Below, piece by piece: positions 20,590 to 31,760 of a stretch of 64,000 nucleotides of DNA. This stretch comes from Juglans regia. Its lineage: Eukaryota; Streptophyta; Magnoliopsida; Fagales; Juglandaceae. The notes below the pieces were generated by a model. It did no database searches and was not told where the DNA came from. It saw only the letters and a program-made list of their open reading frames with translations. The position numbers were made by a program, and so were the translations under genes. Within the stretch, counting starts at the first letter, position 1; each line of letters opens with the position of its first letter. The stretch spans positions 11,092,622 through 11,156,621 of the forward strand of contig NC_049907.1 in the NCBI RefSeq assembly GCF_001411555.2, given 5' to 3'.

Positions 20590-21400
20590 GGATTAATTCA
20601 CAAGTTTTCATGGGGCCCGATTGACTGAGTAATTTACTGGAGGAGCATGACCTTGGGCCAGTTTTGTGAAAATGAAAGATCTATCTAGCACATTTTTATC
20701 GTTATGCGAACCAGGTAATCTAAAAAATGCATGCTACATTCAAAGATCATATGAAACAACCACTTCTCAAATAATAGTTGGTTCACGATTGTGACCGGAG
20801 TACATACCTTTCAAGGCAGCGGGACAATTTTTCTACTTTCAATACATGCAATCAATGTTTCCGAGCATCCCTGAGAATCTCACCAATCATGAGCAATCGA
20901 GCAATATCATGAGTATTTGAAGACTGCAAATATTCATTAGAAAAAATATTTACGATTGTGTTCACAAATTTTTTTAGGCTCTCCATTGCGGTGCTTTCTC
21001 TAATTCGTATGTATTCATCCATAAAATCACCAGTTACTCCATACGCAAGCATTCTAATGGCATCGATTATCTTTTGCATAGAAGATAAACTGAGTATTCT
21101 AGCATTATCTCTTCTTTGGATGAAGTGGGGCTCGTAAGCTTCAACCTCATGTTGAATACGAAGAAATAGCAGACGACTCATACGAAATCTCATTCGAAAG
21201 AGACTTGAGGGATATACTGGTGCTTCTGCAAAATAGTTGTGAAATAGCTATTCATGCCCTTGAATATAATCACACAAAATATACTTATGACGTTGGCGAT
21301 TGCCACGCCATGATGTTGATCCTTCATCGTCATTATGAACAATATCCAACTTATCTTCAGAGGATAAGTTAAGCAACAACTTGCGAAAGAACGAACGAGT
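20590..21400 (-). pseudogene. PIF/Harbinger (ALP1-like) transposase, disrupted
   Basis: Reading the minus strand from about 21400: MTRSFFRKLLLNLSSEDKLD, then a stop, then RFRMSRLLFLRIQHEVEAYE, QRRDNARILSLSSMQKIIDA, MLAYGVTGDFMDEYIRI, STAMESLKKFV and ARLLMIGEI. This is the conserved N-terminal half of the plant PIF/Harbinger transposase (DDE_Tnp_4). After a frameshift at about 20860 the DDE domain continues with IDCMY, KWKNCPAALKGMYSGHNREP, SYDL and LPGSHNDKNVLDRSFIF. Several in-frame stops interrupt it and the end is missing. The enzyme would cut at the terminal repeats and insert at TWA sites. Confidence 0.88.
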
Positions 21401-21534
21401 CATTTGATGAAGGGAGTGGAAGATGAGGCTGGAATTTTAAAATTTCTCTTTAAGATGAAATTAGACTTAGGTTCATGAGAATGTGAGAATGTGAATGGAA
21501 CCAAAAGCCCTATTATCCAAAAAAATTTACCATT

Positions 21535-21830
21535 ACATTAGGACAAAAAAAATGTTACCGTTGGAGAAAAGACAAAAAATGTTACCGTTAGAGAAATGAC
21601 AAAAAATGTCACCGTCGGAGAAAGGACAAAAAATGTTACCGTTGGAGAAATGGCAATAAATATTACTGTTGGCGGAAGGACAAAAATTATTGTCCGTTGG
21701 ATGAAGGACAAAAAATTTATAATTTTCACGCAAAGAAGTTGTGTTACTGTTGGATGAAGGGAAAAAATATTACCTTTAGATAAAATGACAAAAAATATTA
21801 CTGTTAGGCGATGCAAATCACATATTACCA
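21535..21830. repeat. About 30-bp minisatellite inside the PIF element
   Basis: The unit ATGTTACCGTTGGAGAAAGG followed by ACAAAAA repeats about nine times, becoming more diverged to the right. Minus-strand frames across it read as Phe/Ser/Asn-rich repeats and are not genes. Confidence 0.85.
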
Positions 21831-22229
21831 TTATATATGTGGACAAAAACATATTAAAAAATATAATCGCGTTGGAAATCGCACGTATTCAAAAAAAAAA
21901 TATTATTCATAATACTATAACAATTTAAAAGTATTATTTTATCTGAGAAAAAATCCGCATCATGTGTTTACAAAATTAGTATAATGTGATATTTGAAAAC
22001 AAGAGGAAAAGACAAAAGAGTTAGGAGTTAAGAGTGAAAATGGAAGTGAGAGAAAAAATTAATAAAGAAATAAGTGAAAAAAGTTATTTTTATAGAATAA
22101 GGAAATGATAGAGAATGTGATGTATAAGGTTTTTGAAAGATGGGTAAAATTTAGGATAAATTTTGAGGAATGATGTATTTTAGTTAAAATTTAGAGAATT
22201 TTAGAGGAAACTGGATGAGAATGCTCTTA

Positions 22230-23595
22230 GATGGAGCAACAAAAACTCTATCATCTTAATTAGTTACAGGTGTCCATGCATTGTTTTTGTGGCATATTGC
22301 AACACGCGCGATAGTATCAATACCAGATTCTTACCCAAATCCACCAGCCTTTTAGGGAAAGCAAATTATTTAGGTGATGAGAGTGTCACAGAGGACTAGT
22401 AGGGTGCAGATGGCGAAATTGTTGTGCTAAGGATGGCAACGTGATACAAGGGTGACATTGGTTACAAATGAGGAGCGCTAGAAAGTAGAGAGGAGAGAGA
22501 TAGAGAGTATAGATTGTGTGTTTGATTAATAAAGAAGAAATATAAGGGTGGATCGTGTGTGACACGTTTTTCTCTTAATAAAATAGGATGATGACGTGTC
22601 ACTTTCTTGTTGGTGGGTGTAAAAGATTGGTTTTCACAGGCTCTCGAGCAGACTTTTTGTTTTGAAATTTATAAAAATTGTATTATTTTGTGTTTTGTTT
22701 TGATATTTATAAAATTTGTATTGATTTTTGTGTTTTACATCAACTTTTTGATGCTAACGTATCCTTTTATAAATAGATTTTTAATGAAAAGATTGAATTT
22801 GATAAAAGTTAAAATCTTAGGGTGTAAAAGGCTCAAATTTAGAGTTAAAAGATTAATTAAACCATAGAAAGTAAATCTCACTATGAAAGAAAAGTTGTCA
22901 GGTATTTGGGGAAAGAAGTTTGTTATAGACAAATTTGTAATAATCAAAATCGTGGAGGGAGAAGTTGTCATGAGCACGTGAAGAGGAAGAAACCCTTTTA
23001 GAGAGAGAACCTCTGACTTCTCTCTAGAAACCCATCCAAACCAAAACTAGCAAGAGCTTCGGCTCCTCCCCCCTCCTTCCTCCCTTCCCAGAACCTCTAT
23101 CTTTCCAGTTTGTTTATTTTCTAGTTTGTGTTCCTTTGTTTTTGTTTTGTTTTTCCCGTCAAAGTATGGAGAAGGGTCGATTTGAGGTTTTCTCATGGCT
23201 AGCGACCACCACGCGCCCTACCATGGGGTTCCTAAGCTGCCGATCTTTCAGACTGCCGAAGATTTCACCAAAAGGAGCGACGCGTGATCCACACGCACGT
23301 GGCCTCCATGTGCCACCACATAGAGGGCTCTACAACTGCCACGTGCGGCGTTTCTGGGGTCAGCGATCTCGGTAGCTTCAAGATTGATGATCTGGCACAC
23401 TCCCAGCGTGGCGCGTGTTCTTCATGCACCACTACAACTTCCTTGCTCAGTGTTTTCTCGGTTTCAGTGTATTTCAAGTTTCTATTTTGTTGTAGTTTTG
23501 TTTTTCAATATTTCCTATGTATTTTCTATTCTGTTGTTTGTGTTAGGTAAAAATAAAAAGAAATAGGCTATTGGACTTGTTGTCCATAGCAAGAG
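22230..23595. other. No gene recognised; possible retroelement remnant
   Basis: From about 22980 the sequence looks like a transcribed leader: purine- and pyrimidine-rich, with AGAGAGAACCTCTGACTTCT. Together with the minisatellite at 23600 and the A run near 23965 this could be one retroposed unit ending in AATGAAGTCTATTTCCAATA plus As. No domain was found in any frame. Confidence 0.3.
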
Positions 23596-23599
23596 AATC

Positions 23600-23727
23600 C
23601 CTCTTCTCCTTTGGAGGATGGGGGATGGTTGTCCCACTCCTCCTTTGGAGGATGGTGGGTGGTTTTCCCTCTCCTCCTTTGGAGGATGGGGGTTGGATAC
23701 CCTCTCCTCTTTTGGAGATTGAGTGAT
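23600..23727. repeat. 34-bp minisatellite
   Basis: TCCTTTGGAGGATGGGGG and variants start at about 23607, 23641 and 23675, with a fourth degenerate copy near 23705, giving a period of 34 bp. Confidence 0.85.
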
Positions 23728-23729
23728 AA

Positions 23730-24327
23730 TTATCTCTATTTTTACAGAGTGCTTTATTCTCAGATAAACTGGGATTGAAATCTCATAAGGTTTTGTCATT
23801 AGAGAGCTTATAGAAGTTAAGACAATGTCTGTCATAAAGAAATTTGTGTGCGGGAAAGTCCCAAACAGATGAGTAGTTTGGTTTGTAATCTTGGTTTTTT
23901 CCTGCATTTATCAGTTACAGCTGTAATTTCAGTTTCATTGAACGAAATGAAGTCTATTTCCAATAAAAAAAAATGGTGAAGGGAGGGGAGCTAAATCATA
24001 ACCCTATTTGAGTGTCACACATAATTAAAAAAAGAAAAAGAAATAAAGTGTGAAAAGTACAAAAAAGAACCAAATTAATGGTCTGATTTTGGATTCTCTT
24101 AACTAATCAAGTTTCAGGATAAGAACCTTTGTTAAGATGGTTAATATAATAACTAACTAGAATTTTATATAAGTTGCTATTTTGTGTACCATAAAGAAGA
24201 TTGCAGTAGAAAGGGGGAGCCTTGTTATAGGTTGTAGTAAGACAGTTTCTAGTGAATTTATTTTCTCTCAATCTTAATCCAGAGTACTGTGAGAACTCCC
24301 CATTTTGGGAAAAATAATAACATAGTT
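23730..24327. other. No gene seen
   Basis: This stretch is AT-rich with an A run at about 23965-23973 that may mark the 3' end of a retroposed sequence. No supportable ORF. Confidence 0.35.
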
Positions 24328-24680
24328 CACTACAAGAAATATGGCATTTTCCAGCGATTTTAAAATCGTCGCAAAAAAAAAAAAAAAATCGCCACAAATA
24401 TAGGTTATTTCTTGCGATTTTCAAGTCGCCGCTTAATTTCGGTGTGAAGTTGGGAAATCATGGAAGAAAAATGTGCAAATTACTTTTTGCGGCGACATTT
24501 GTACCCGTTGCGGCGATTTGTGTTGTCGCAACAATGTTGTATTAATTGTAGTCTCATTAAATTTCCATTGATTAAATAAAATCACCACAATATATACTAT
24601 TTGCGGCGAACATTGTCGCTGTAAAAACAAATGCACCCATTTAAACTTATTAGCGGCGAGTCAAAAGCACCGGAAAAGCT
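24328..24680 (+). mobile_element. CACTA transposon terminus with subterminal GCGGCGA repeats
   Basis: The terminus CACTACAAGAAATATGGCAT is a typical plant CACTA end. The next 330 bp hold many direct and inverted copies of a TCGCCGC/GCGGCGA core (about 24368, 24389, 24414, 24489, 24509, 24525, 24602, 24652), as expected of the subterminal region bound by the TNPA-type protein. The opposite end (CTTGTAGTG) is not seen further right, so the element is truncated or its end has decayed. Confidence 0.8.
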
Positions 24681-25989
<1,309 letters not shown>

Positions 25990-25990
<1 letters not shown>

Positions 25991-26880
25991 TTATATTTTA
26001 AATGATTAAAATAAAAAATTATCTAATATATCGCAAATATCATTAGATGATAAATTTATGATGATTATAGCATTATATATTTATGAATTATACATGACAC
26101 GGTATTCTTTTGTAATTTAAAATGCCATATCATTAATTTTTCCTGAAAGCATCGATTTTAATGATATTGCATCTTTTTATAAAATATGAGTATAAAGTAG
26201 GATTACGAAATTACCTAATAATAACTAGTCCATATCAATACTTTAAACAAAAAAATAGTTTAAGATATGAAATTATAATTTTATACATTTAAAATGTTTT
26301 TTTCTTATAAGAAAGGTTAATATGAGTTGAGATATTAATTGCAGAAAAATTCTTTTTGGACGGCCTGGTCTAATAGCGTTGGACTAGACAGGATAAGTCT
26401 CGTTTATTTTCACAACTCATCTTATCTAATCATTATAACTTTTTTAAATTTTCACACAAAATAAAATAAATAATTCAACTTTTTTAAATTTTAAAACAAA
26501 AATAATATTAAAAAAATATTTTATTTAATTTTAATTTTAACTCATCTCATCTCATCTTATCTCATCTATAAAAACAAACGAGGTATATTCTTTTTGATGT
26601 ATTAGTTAAAAGAAATAAAAGGGAAAAGAATATTTGAGAAGGGTATACAGGAACTTACGTGAATTTCCATGAGTTGTGGGTTCACGACCTGTCGTGCAGT
26701 TGAAGTTATTCCTGCTAGCGTAAAGGTTGGTTAAAGAGTATCCTTAGCAATGATAGTTTGGAGGTATAAAGTATTCCCACTTCTTGTTGGAAGTAATAGG
26801 CTAAGTTGAAGACAGAGCGAATTGATTAGAAATCAGATTCTTGTGCCATGGTCAATTGCTTCCAATGCTCTTCTTCCCCA
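25990..26880. repeat. Dispersed repeat, copy 2 (with a nested MITE)
   Basis: This is the second copy of 13640-14290, in the same orientation. The conserved core runs from about 26625 to 26870. It is split at about 26397 by a GATGAG-family MITE that copy 1 lacks, so the repeat was dispersed before that MITE inserted. No coding region. Confidence 0.75.
26397..26583 (-). mobile_element. GATGAG-family MITE with an empty site in the paralogous repeat
   Basis: The ends GTCTCGTTTATTTTCAC and AAAAACAAACGAGG form an inverted repeat. The interior has the family phrases in minus orientation (CTCATCTCATCTCATCTTAT, AATCATTATAACTTTTTTAA). The paralogous locus near 13997 passes directly from GGGTGA to ATATCTTTTTCTGATAG without it. 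Confidence 0.75.
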
Positions 26881-26884
26881 CCAT

Positions 26885-27351
26885 GGCAGTATTATGTCAT
26901 TTGGGATGACATTTTTTTGTTTTAAACAAGCTTTTTTTTTTTTCTTTCTCTGGAAGAAATGAGACATTCATGTGTAGGATGGAATGGTCAAAGTGATCAC
27001 AGCTTTTGATCTCAAAAGGCCCTAGTTTTCGCACTTGCTATTACTATATAAGGAGTCCCAAATGTTTTCCTAGATCCAAGATTTCTTTGACTTCTCGAGA
27101 TTGAAGTCATGAATTATTTCTATTGAAGTATTGAGTTATGTCCTGACCATGTGGAGCACTGTTCGATGTAGTTATTAATCTATTGGGTTTCTTAACCATT
27201 AGCCCATGCAAGAATTATCATGTCATCTCACAGACAATAGGTAAGAACAATGGGGTGTTTACTTATTTTGTTACCATGTATCTTAACTTCTTGCCTCCCA
27301 AGTTTTTAGGTCTGGAGTTACAACATTCTTCCATTGCAAAGGTATTATTAG
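26885..27351. other. No gene seen
   Basis: Mixed AT-rich sequence with a T run near 26931-26945. No ORF or repeat is recognised. Confidence 0.4.
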
Positions 27352-27518
27352 GTCTCGTTTAGTTACATATATAAGATGAGATAAAAGTTAAAAGTTGAAT
27401 AAAATATTGTAAAAAGTTGAATTATTTATTATATTTTATATGAAAAGTTAAAAAAATTGTAATGATTATATGAGATCACAAGATTCCCATCTAATTTTAG
27501 TAACCAAACCGGGACTTA
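27352..27518 (+). mobile_element. GATGAG-family MITE
   Basis: Ends GGTCTCGTTTAGTTACATAT and TTTTAGTAACCAAACCGGGA form an imperfect inverted repeat. The interior has AAAAGTTGAATAAAATATTG and AAAAATTGTAATGATTATAT. Confidence 0.65.
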
Positions 27519-27892
27519 AAAGTAAATTCACAAAAAGATAAAAGAATTTTTTTAATAAAATATAAATGTCCATAAAATTGTTGTAGAAAAGCCAACAAAA
27601 AATCTCGCTCGTCCACTAACCTATTTAAAGACCAAAACTTGAAATAATTCTAGCCATCCAACCACTTACACGACTATGATGAACACCGTGAATAAAATAT
27701 AATTTAGTATGAAAATGTTAGCATCAAATTAACCTCCAAATAACGAATAGAGTCAATAATGAAGTTCTTAGGCCTATTTGATGGGCCACCCTGCAAATAA
27801 CGAATATAAAGTACTTGTCATACAGTGATCTTATTAATGCAGCGTTCTCCCTTAAATACAATACAACCACAAATAAGGGAATACGGCAGGTT
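27519..27892. other. No gene seen
   Basis: AT-rich sequence. The phrase CAAATAACGAATA occurs at about 27735 and 27791, a small direct repeat. Nothing else is recognisable. Confidence 0.35.
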
Positions 27893-28423
27893 TGGAGAGA
27901 GATGACTAGATGAGATTTTTGTGAATATTAGTAAAATAATTTGTGAATAATAGTGAGATAGTTTGAGTTGAATTTTTTTGAGTTTTGAGAAAGGAAAGAA
28001 AAAAAGTTGAATAAAAAATATTATAAAATTAAAATATTGTAATAATATAATTTTATAATATTATTTTTGTTTGAGATTTGAAAAAGTTGGAATTATTTTT
28101 TATTTGAAAATTGAAAAAAATTGTAATGATTAGTTTGAAAAAGTTGTAATGATTGATTTGAAAATTTTGTATTGAATTATGTTTGAGAATAAGATGAGAT
28201 GAGATAAAATGAGATTAGATGAGAATTTTATGTCTCATCCCATGCCCCAAACCTGTCCTAGAGAATGAAATGAGATAAGTTGAGATGAGATGATATGAGA
28301 ATTTTGTAAGTAGTAATAAAATGGCTTGTGAGTAGTAGTGAAATAGTTTGAGTTAAGTAATTATTAGGTTTTGGGAAAGGAAAAAGAAAAAGTTGAATAA
28401 AAAATATTATAAAATTAAAATAT
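27893..28423 (+). repeat. Two adjacent GATGAG-family MITEs, the second cut by an LTR element
   Basis: The first copy (about 27893-28258) runs from GGTTTGGAGAGAGATGACTA to TCTCATCCCATGCCCCAAAC, giving an inverted pair of ends. The second starts at about 28262 (GAATGAAATGAGATAAGTTG), follows the same internal order, and stops at AAAATTAAAATAT, exactly where the Ty3 LTR begins (28424). Its missing half is not found to the right. Confidence 0.65.
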
Positions 28424-29154
28424 TGTTAGTGTAAGAGGGTTTTCCCTTCCTATTAACCTGTATAGCAAACCCATAAAGGATCCCTAGGGGAGTGAGTCAA
28501 AGAGCCTAATCAAGCCCAACGACCTTCCTCTAAAAGGAGTTAGTGGGCCTCTACAGAGTACTCGACCCATGAGCAAAACCAGCCCATGAATCAACCCTCG
28601 CGTGGGAAAAACAAACAGTAGGGGTAGATGAGACTCACCGCCCTGACACCCTCTAATGACACCCAACTCTCGAGAACCTGCGCATGTAGGTGGGGCAAAG
28701 ATACATGGAACCCTCGATGTCCTGAAAACAGGTATGAATGGGCTTAACAAGGAACATTCGCAGGGTAATGTGAGTCAGAGAGCCACGTTGCATTAATGGT
28801 GCCACTCTCCCGACTCTATGATGCATTAATTACACCACCCTAAGAGCCATGCCGCATTAAAAGATTCTGACTAAATAAGCAGTTTAAGTGATATGAACTC
28901 CCCGAGGCCAGATATGGGTTGTCTCCACCAAGAAACCTAGTGTAAACGCCGACCCCTAGGTACGAAGAACTCTCTATGATTCCTCTAAGCTCACGCACAA
29001 ACTACTAAAGAGATATACTGACTTAAGCATCAAAGACTCCCCGGCATCCACCAAGAGGCCCCCACTCTCTACATTTTCTTAAGTGTGTAGGTGAAAGACC
29101 CAATAACCGAGTTACTAGAACCTAGCCAAATATGTACGAAACACGACGTTAACA
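28424..29154 (+). repeat. 5' LTR of the Tat-like element
   Basis: The LTR is 731 bp, with terminal TGTTA/TAACA and the primer site one base downstream. It is inserted in a GATGAG-family MITE. GC content is clearly higher than the flanks. No matching LTR was found to the right, so insertion age cannot be estimated here. Confidence 0.78.
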
Positions 29155-29249
29155 ATGACGCCGTGTGTGGGATCTCTATGGACTTAATGTGTCCTTCATA
29201 TGTCTGCAACAAACCGTTCTCAAACACTCGAGGACAAGAAGAATCAACG

Positions 29250-30450
29250 TCAACAAACATGGAAGCAAGGCTCGTCGCAATGGAATAACTAGTAGGAAAG
29301 CTAACTACCAAAGTGGAGACCTTCCGAAGAGAAAATAAGATACTCAAAGTAGCCACCAACGGACCAAAGCATGATGCAGGACCAAGCGACATCAAGAACG
29401 TAGGATCCAAAAATGCAAGAGGGGGAGGTGAAGTGGAGGAAGAACGAAAAAACATACAGAACGAATTGCGTAACCTTAAAGGGAAATACGAAGAGATGGT
29501 GAAAAAGATGGGCACATCCTCATCAGTAGACCAACTGGCAACTTGAGACTACCCTACAGTGAAGAGGTGATGGCTGTGCCCCTACCACCGAAGTTCTAAG
29601 TCCCCCTCATGGACAAGTACGATGGGGCCAGAGACCTCTTCGAACACCTGGAAACCTTTAGAGCCCACATGACTCTGCATGGTTTCCCAAGAGAAGTGGC
29701 TTGTATAGCTTTCCCACTGACCTTGAAGGGACCAGCAAGAGTATGGTTCGGGTCCTTGGCACCTGGGTCCATAGATAGCTCTGGGGAGTTGGCTCGTCTG
29801 TTCCTCACACAATTTTATGGTGAGTAGAAGAAGAAGACGCCCAGTGGCGTATCTCCTTACTATCAAGCAAGGGGAAGACGAAGGTTTGAAAGCATACCTA
29901 TCCTAGTTCAAAAAAGAGCATATGACTATAGACGACCAAGGCGAGAATATTACTTTGACAGTGCTTTTAGGAGGGGTATGGCCCCGATCCCAGTTCATGG
30001 CAGAATTGGCAAAGAGAACTTTCGCCACATTATGAGAGTTCATGGATCAAGTTGACAACTTCATCAACGTTGGATATACACTCCGAGCCCTGACCGAAGC
30101 AAGGAAAAAAGAACTAGAACATACATATAGGAAAGGGAAGGCACCAACCAAGAGTAAAGCTCGCAAGAAGCCGGAGAAAGGACCATGTGAAAACAGGAGG
30201 AAGGAAGCCCCTACGAGAGGCTTGGGGTTTCAATTTGACCGGATGTTGCTCACCATCTAGAAAGACGACCGGCAAGCTGCCCAAGAAGATGGCTACAGGA
30301 GCAATAGTCGCCACTATTGCACCTACCATCAGTCCAACACTCATAACACAGAAGATTGCATTTCCTTGAAAAAGGAAAGAGAGCAGGCTTGGCGACCAAG
30401 GCCACGGTATCCTTCTACCCAGAGACTAGAGCAGGAGTGGAGGAGGGGAT
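29250..30450 (+). pseudogene. Tat-like gag, several stops and frameshifts
   Basis: A coiled-coil-like acidic and basic stretch (29313-29546, RRENKILKV, EEERKNIQNELRNLKGKYEE) leads to the gag core in a second frame (29609-29827: MDKYDGARDLFEHLETFRAH, FPLTLKGPARVWFGSLAPGS). It continues after a stop with HMTIDDQGENITLTVLLGG and FMDQVDNFINVGYTLRALTE (30042 on). A zinc-knuckle-like YCTYHQSNTHNTEDC lies at about 30313-30357, matching the CRFHRDHGHDTEDC signature of this lineage as I recall it. Gag would form the particle shell; this copy cannot. Confidence 0.82.
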
Positions 30451-30769
30451 CATGAGAAAGTAGTGCTGAAATGGTCGATAGGCCAAGGAGGGAAAGGAGC
30501 CTAAGACAAAGGGTAGGTGCGTGGGGACCCTCGCCCGATCTTCCCTGGGCACCATATCAGGAAGGATCTCTGTTAGGGGAAAAGGACCATCTCATGAGGA
30601 TTTGTCGGCGGGGGTGCGACCTGATCCAGTCGAAAGGTGCATGCCAAACAAGTAAGATACAGAGAAGTGTATTCGGTAGAATACTACCCCACCAAATATA
30701 GGAGAAGCGAACCGGCCCCTGTCATCTCCTTTGGAGAAGACGAGGGGGAGGGGTCCTCTATCCACACAA

Positions 30770-31190
30770 TGAAGACCTAGTAGTGACTATGTTGGTCACA
30801 AACTTCACCACTAGGAGGATCCTTGTCAACACTGGCAGTTCTGTAGACATCATTTTCTGGGAAGTCCTTACTTGGATGGGGATAGATACCGCCTGACTCC
30901 AAACAGCTACCATGCCACTGAATGGTTTCTCTGGGGACATAGTCCAGCCGATCAGAACTATCACACTACCTATCTTGGTGGGCAACGCCCTTTGTACGAC
31001 TTTTGTCATGGTAGACTTCTTAGTGGTAAAGGCTCTTTCATCATACAACGTCCTAATCGGCAGACGTACCCTCAACAATCTATGGGAGGTGACATTGCCT
31101 TACCACTTGAAGATGAAGTTCCCGACCTCTTGGAGAGTGGGCAAAATCCAAGGAGAGAAGGTCTTGGCATGGGAGTGTTATGTGTAGGAA
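30770..31190 (+). pseudogene. Tat-like aspartic protease, active-site Asp changed
   Basis: The reading VTNFTTRRILVNTGSSVDII aligns with the retroelement protease core, but the catalytic D-[T/N]-G reads NTG, so the active Asp appears replaced by Asn. A frame break follows near 30895, then MPLNGFSGDIVQPIRTITLP, GNALCTTFVMVDFLVV and YNVLIGRRTLNNL (30912-31187) complete the fold. The stop at 31187 precedes a short pre-RT segment. Confidence 0.78.
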
Positions 31191-31760
31191 TTGAAGCCAA
31201 GGGATAGCGGGGTGCATGTGGTTCACACACCGGGTGATGACCACATTCTCCCGCCTTCCACTCGAACATACCACAACAGATGGAGAGATTTGAGATGAAC
31301 ATGTGCTCAGGAAGGTGGAGCTGAATGAACTATTGGAGTTGAATCCCCTTATACCCAAGCCGCCCAAAAGCCGCGACCAGGATTGGCAATGGGATGACAC
31401 TCGAAATGAGGAGCGCCATGTAGTAGCTCCTTACGGAACACTAAGATGTCTTTGCCTGGAGTCACGAGGATATGCTTGGAATCGACCCAGAGATCATGCA
31501 ACACCACCTGAGCGTGGCCCCAAAAGCTAACAATGTGTCAACAAATGGGTACGCCCAAGGGCATTCAAGATCGGGGATCTCGTACTGAAAACTCATGGGA
31601 ACAACTATTCGAGACGAAGGGAAGTGGGACCATCGATGGGAAGGCCCTATGTGGTCACCACCAACAACCGCCTAGGCTCCTACTGGCTCTAAGACTCACA
31701 AGGGAATGAGCTGCCAGACCCTTGTAATGTCGAGCACCTGCATAAGGTTTTTTGCTGAAA

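Larger units (their letters stand above)
18342..22226 (-). mobile_element. PIF/Harbinger DNA transposon, decayed, TTA target duplication
   Basis: This is a 3885-bp element. Its termini GAGCATTCGCAT (left) and the complement of ATGAGAATGCTC (right) form a short inverted repeat typical of PIF/Harbinger. The flanking triplets are both TTA (18339-18341 and 22227-22229), the family's target duplication. Inside on the minus strand lies a broken DDE transposase (about 21400-20590). No Myb-like partner ORF was found. The rest of the interior is taken up by three tandem-repeat arrays. It is probably immobile on its own. Confidence 0.85.
28424..31760 (+). mobile_element. Ty3 (Tat-like) LTR retroelement, RT/RNase H/integrase core deleted
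   Basis: The 5' LTR (28424-29154) has TGTTA...TAACA ends. It is followed one base later by the primer site TGACGCCGTGTGTGGG (29156-29171), close to the TGGCGCCGTCTGTGGG of this lineage. Gag (about 29250-30450) and protease (about 30770-31190) follow. The frame then jumps near 31530-31555 from the pre-RT segment (DVFAWSHEDMLGIDPEIMQH) straight to the integrase C-terminus (FKIGDLVL, WEGPYVVT, EHLHKVF, ending near 31757). RT, RNase H and the integrase core are missing. The non-coding repeat region to about 33790 probably also belongs to it. No 3' LTR was recognised. Confidence 0.8.

Noticed and set aside
29091..29288. Extension of gag upstream of 29156
   Set aside because: This frame overlaps the end of the LTR and the primer site, so the first 20 or so codons are not gag.
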